Origin: Sphingomonadales bacterium
GTDB taxonomy: Bacteria > Pseudomonadota > Alphaproteobacteria > Sphingomonadales > Sphingomonadaceae
Reading direction: 5' to 3'
Assembly (NCBI GenBank): GCA_027489295.1
Contig: JAIYAA010000226.1
Location: 1-7,697 of the forward strand
DNA length: 7,697 nt
Part shown: positions 6,135 through 7,697 of the stretch, in pieces
Position numbering within the stretch: the stretch's first letter is position 1
How the letters are laid out: each line of letters starts with the position of its first letter
The notes under the pieces: model-generated
What the model was told of the DNA's origin: nothing
Databases searched by the model: none
What the model saw: the letters and a program-made list of their open reading frames with translations, nothing else
Program-made: the position numbers and the translations under genes

Positions 6135-6836
6135 ATGACCAGCGGCCTGGAAATACTCGACGCACCGTCCCCGAACTTCGGCGAACGTCTGTCCCCCGTC
6201 TCGATGATCGTCCTCCATTACACGGGGATGGAAAGCGGCGAGGCGGCGCTGGCGCGGCTGCGCGATCCGGAGGCGCAGGTTTCGGCGCATTATCTGATTG
6301 AAGAGGATGGCCGCATCTTCCGCCTGGTCGACGAGGGCAAGCGCGCCTGGCATGCCGGCCGCGCGCACTGGCGGGGGATCGACGACGTCAATTCCGCCTC
6401 GATCGGGATCGAGATCGTCAATCCCGGCCACGAATTCGGCTACCGGCGCTTCACCCCCGAGCAGATGAGCTCGCTGATCCCGCTGGTCGCCGACATCAAG
6501 GATCGCCACGGCATCACCCGCGGCAACGTCGTCGGCCATTCGGACGTGTCGCCGGCGCGCAAGCAGGATCCGGGCGAGCTGTTCAACTGGCATGCGCTTG
6601 CCCGGCTGCGGCTGGCGCTGCCGCGGCCGACGCGCAACCTGGTCGATCCCGGCTGGCCCGATGGCGGCTTCATGCTGGCGCTGGAGCGATTCGGCTATGA
6701 CGTGACCGATCCGGTGGCGGCGGTAACCGCCTTCCAGCGGCGCTTCCGGCCCGAGATGATCGACGGCGAGATCGACATGGAATGTCGCTGTATCCTGTTG
6801 GCATTGCTGCTTCCCAAGCCGCAGGGCGACGACTGA
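6135..6836 (+). CDS. N-acetylmuramoyl-L-alanine amidase (Amidase_2) with peptidoglycan-binding tail
   Basis: This zinc hydrolase (233 residues) cleaves the bond between N-acetylmuramic acid and L-alanine of peptidoglycan or its turnover fragments. The Amidase_2/AmpD fold (about 20-160) shows the zinc ligands His28 (IVLHYTG), His135 (VGHSDVSP) and Asp145 (KQDPG). Glu93 (IGIEIVNPG) and Lys143 match the catalytic glutamate and lysine of AmpD. A PG_binding_1-like helical domain follows (about 175-230, with VTAFQRRFRP). No signal peptide or lipobox is visible, so a cytoplasmic recycling role like AmpD is likely, although the binding domain resembles AmiD. The ATG at 6135 is chosen with AGAAGAG upstream; a TTG at 6102 in the same frame has GAGGA only one base away, too close to use. 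It follows cheR by 42 bases but is probably functionally separate. Confidence 0.9.
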   Translation: MTSGLEILDAPSPNFGERLSPVSMIVLHYTGMESGEAALARLRDPEAQVSAHYLIEEDGRIFRLVDEGKRAWHAGRAHWRGIDDVNSASIGIEIVNPGHEFGYRRFTPEQMSSLIPLVADIKDRHGITRGNVVGHSDVSPARKQDPGELFNWHALARLRLALPRPTRNLVDPGWPDGGFMLALERFGYDVTDPVAAVTAFQRRFRPEMIDGEIDMECRCILLALLLPKPQGDD

Positions 6837-6845
6837 GCCGGGCGG

Positions 6846-6866
6846 CCGGGCGAATCGCGCGCCCGG
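6846..6866 (+). terminator. Possible terminator hairpin after the amidase gene
   Basis: CCGGGCG (6846-6852) pairs with CGCCCGG (6860-6866) around the loop AATCGCG, nine bases after the amidase stop. The stem is strong, but only TAACC follows and there is no U-tract. Position favours a 3'-end structure for the amidase mRNA. Confidence 0.35.
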
Positions 6867-6883
6867 TAACCATGATGGGTTAC
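6866..6883. repeat. Inverted repeat GTAACC-N6-GGTTAC, possible operator
   Basis: Perfect 6-base arms GTAACC (6866-6871) and GGTTAC (6878-6883) flank ATGATG. The repeat starts on the last base of the preceding hairpin and lies 47 bases before the next gene, where a promoter would be expected. It may bind a dimeric regulator of the downstream YbjQ-like gene. No clear -35/-10 pair is visible in this gap. Confidence 0.3.
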
Positions 6884-6916
6884 GAAATTCTAAGCGAATT
6901 CTGATGGAATGCGCAC

Positions 6917-6923
6917 CGGAGGT
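6917..6923 (+). promoter_or_regulatory. Strong ribosome binding site deciding a GTG start
   Basis: CGGAGGT lies with its GGAGG core eight bases before the GTG at 6931. It is the best Shine-Dalgarno match in the window. It makes GTG the start of the following gene rather than the in-frame ATG at 6904, which has no ribosome site. Confidence 0.8.
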
Positions 6924-6930
6924 ACAAACG

Positions 6931-7521
6931 GTGAGCATTTCGATCCGACCGCAGATGGCGCCGATCGGCCCGGTGCATGTTCGTATGACCGGCGTGGTTC
7001 GCGGGGACCAGAAGGGCCCCGGGATCGGCATCGTCAATGCCCCTACGGCCGCGGAAGCCACCGCCGAGCTGCATCGCGTCGCCCGCGTCGCGGGGGCCGA
7101 CAAGGTGGTGAGCGTCGCCGCCGACTATCGCCGCGCCGCGCTGGCGGGCGGCACCACCTCCACCCAGTGGCGCATCGAGGTACAGGCATGGGGCACCGCC
7201 ATGGCGCCCGCCCAGCCCGACGCCGCCGCGGAACCGCAGGACGCCCAGCAGCAGGACGCCAAGAAGCAGGACGCCGACAAGGCGCGCGACGCCGACGCCG
7301 CGAGGAAGGCGCAGGACGGCCAGGCCAGGGCGAACGACGCTGCCCGGACGGAGGATGCGCCCGAGGCTCGCAAGGACGCGCCGCCTGCCGCCCCGCCTCC
7401 CCCGGTCGAAGCGTCGCCAGCGCCAGCGCCGCCGCCGGCTGCCGCAAGCGCCGAGGCTGCGCCCGCACCCGCGCCAGCCCCGGCGACGGAACCGGCACCT
7501 GTCTCGACATCGGAACGCTGA
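6931..7521 (+). CDS. YbjQ-like (heavy-metal-binding-like) protein with low-complexity tail
   Basis: The protein has 196 residues in two parts. Residues 1-92 form a compact domain: beta segments (SISIRP, VHVRMTGVVRG), a helix (TAAEATAELHRVARVAGADKV, about 39-59) and two more strands (VVSVAADYRR, WRIEVQAWGTAM). The GAD-VVSV and final WGTA elements resemble the GAnAVVGV and YGTAV signatures of the YbjQ/DUF74 family, which forms pentamers of unknown function. The metal-binding label is historical, and no metal site is seen here. Residues 93-196 are low complexity: an Asp/Gln/Ala/Lys stretch with three QDAxx repeats (103-117), then an Ala/Pro-rich stretch with VEASPAPAP-like runs. No signal peptide or membrane segment is seen. 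It sits between the amidase and rnpB on the same strand. The family assignment is tentative; function is unknown. Confidence 0.75.
   Translation: MSISIRPQMAPIGPVHVRMTGVVRGDQKGPGIGIVNAPTAAEATAELHRVARVAGADKVVSVAADYRRAALAGGTTSTQWRIEVQAWGTAMAPAQPDAAAEPQDAQQQDAKKQDADKARDADAARKAQDGQARANDAARTEDAPEARKDAPPAAPPPPVEASPAPAPPPAAASAEAAPAPAPAPATEPAPVSTSER
7237..7281 (+). repeat. Three 15-bp in-frame repeats (QDAxx)
   Basis: CAGGACGCC recurs three times at a 15-base period, encoding QDAQQ, QDAKK and QDADK. Related degenerate units (RDADA, QDGQA) follow. This is a short coding tandem repeat that could vary in copy number by slippage and probably forms a charged helix. Confidence 0.7.
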
Positions 7522-7550
7522 ACCGCTTGCGCCCGGCGGCTGAGTCGCTA

Positions 7551-7697
7551 GAGCGAGCGAGCCAGAGGATCGGGCGGCCGCCGCTTGCAGCAATGCGAGG
7601 GGAGGAAAGTCCGGGCTCCACGGAACGACGGTGGCGGGTAATGCCCGCCGGGGGTGACCCCAGGGAAAGTGCCACAGAGAGCAGACCGCCCACTGCC
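7551..7697 (+). ncRNA. rnpB: RNase P RNA, bacterial class A (5' part, cut by window end)
   Basis: This is the catalytic RNA that matures tRNA 5' ends. The universally conserved block GAGGAAAGTCCGGGCTCCA (7602-7620) includes the 5' strand of P4. The second hallmark runs AGGGAAAGTGCCACAGAGA then GCAGACCGCC (7662-7690). Between them are the expected hairpins: GGCGGG-TAATG-CCCGCC (7633-7649, P8-like) and GGGG-TGA-CCCC (P9-like). The 5' end is set by analogy with E. coli, where about 8-10 bases precede CCAGA; the true start may differ by a few bases. Roughly the first third of the usual length (about 400) is present. A weak TTGCGC at 7527 may be a -35 element, but no clear -10 follows. Confidence 0.95.

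Noticed and set aside
6904..6930. ATG start for the YbjQ-like gene at 6904
   Set aside because: It has no ribosome site, whereas the in-frame GTG at 6931 sits eight bases after a consensus GGAGG.
5601..7103. A 500-codon minus-strand frame spanning cheR, the amidase and the next gene
   Set aside because: It is antisense to three supported genes, compositionally biased, and lacks motifs or a ribosome site.
7380..7500. CRISPR-like or mobile-element repeat in the GC-rich tail region
   Set aside because: The repetition is short Ala/Pro codons in frame, with no regular spacer structure or terminal inverted repeats.
6880..7593. A 237-codon minus-strand frame opposite the YbjQ-like gene
   Set aside because: Its Gly/Arg/Leu-rich composition mirrors the Ala/Pro repeat on the other strand. 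The plus-strand frame has a strong ribosome site and a recognisable domain end.

Overview
The window is high-GC DNA, and its gene content suggests an alphaproteobacterium, most likely a sphingomonad. This rests on three things: protein style (a P2-less CheA with a long C-terminal extension), the cheA-cheW-cheY-cheB-cheR order, and a cytoplasmic-type N-acetylmuramoyl-L-alanine amidase close to the RNase P RNA gene. No taxonomic search was possible, so this is an inference.

Left end (1-811, minus strand): a small arsenic-response unit, arsR-arsC. The first 14 codons of a third gene start at the arsC stop (TGATG overlap) and run off the window. Positions 812-946 separate this unit from a divergent chemotaxis operon. 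They hold two inverted repeats with the same core, ATCGG-N6-CCGAT, which are candidate ArsR operators. They also hold candidate promoters in both directions.

Centre (947-6092, plus strand): a compact chemotaxis operon, cheA-cheW-cheY-cheB-cheR. cheA/cheW overlap by 1 nt and cheB/cheR by 4 nt. cheY follows cheW after 76 nt, and cheB follows cheY after 26 nt. Together they encode the histidine kinase, coupling protein, response regulator, and the receptor methylesterase and methyltransferase needed for adaptation. No chemoreceptor gene is present. CheA lacks the P2 domain and carries a second CheW-like domain plus a reduced receiver-like C-terminus.

Right end (6093-7697, plus strand): a zinc amidase with a peptidoglycan-binding tail; a 196-residue protein with a YbjQ-like N-terminal half and a low-complexity Ala/Pro/Asp/Gln-rich tail; then the 5' part of rnpB, cut by the window end. 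Amidase next to rnpB is a familiar alphaproteobacterial arrangement that often leads into mraZ and the division/cell-wall cluster, so that cluster may lie just outside.

No tRNA, insertion sequence, CRISPR array or phage gene was found. All gene-free stretches are shorter than 140 bases. Most of the window is recognisable housekeeping. The least explained parts are the paired operators, the CheA C-terminus and the YbjQ-like protein.
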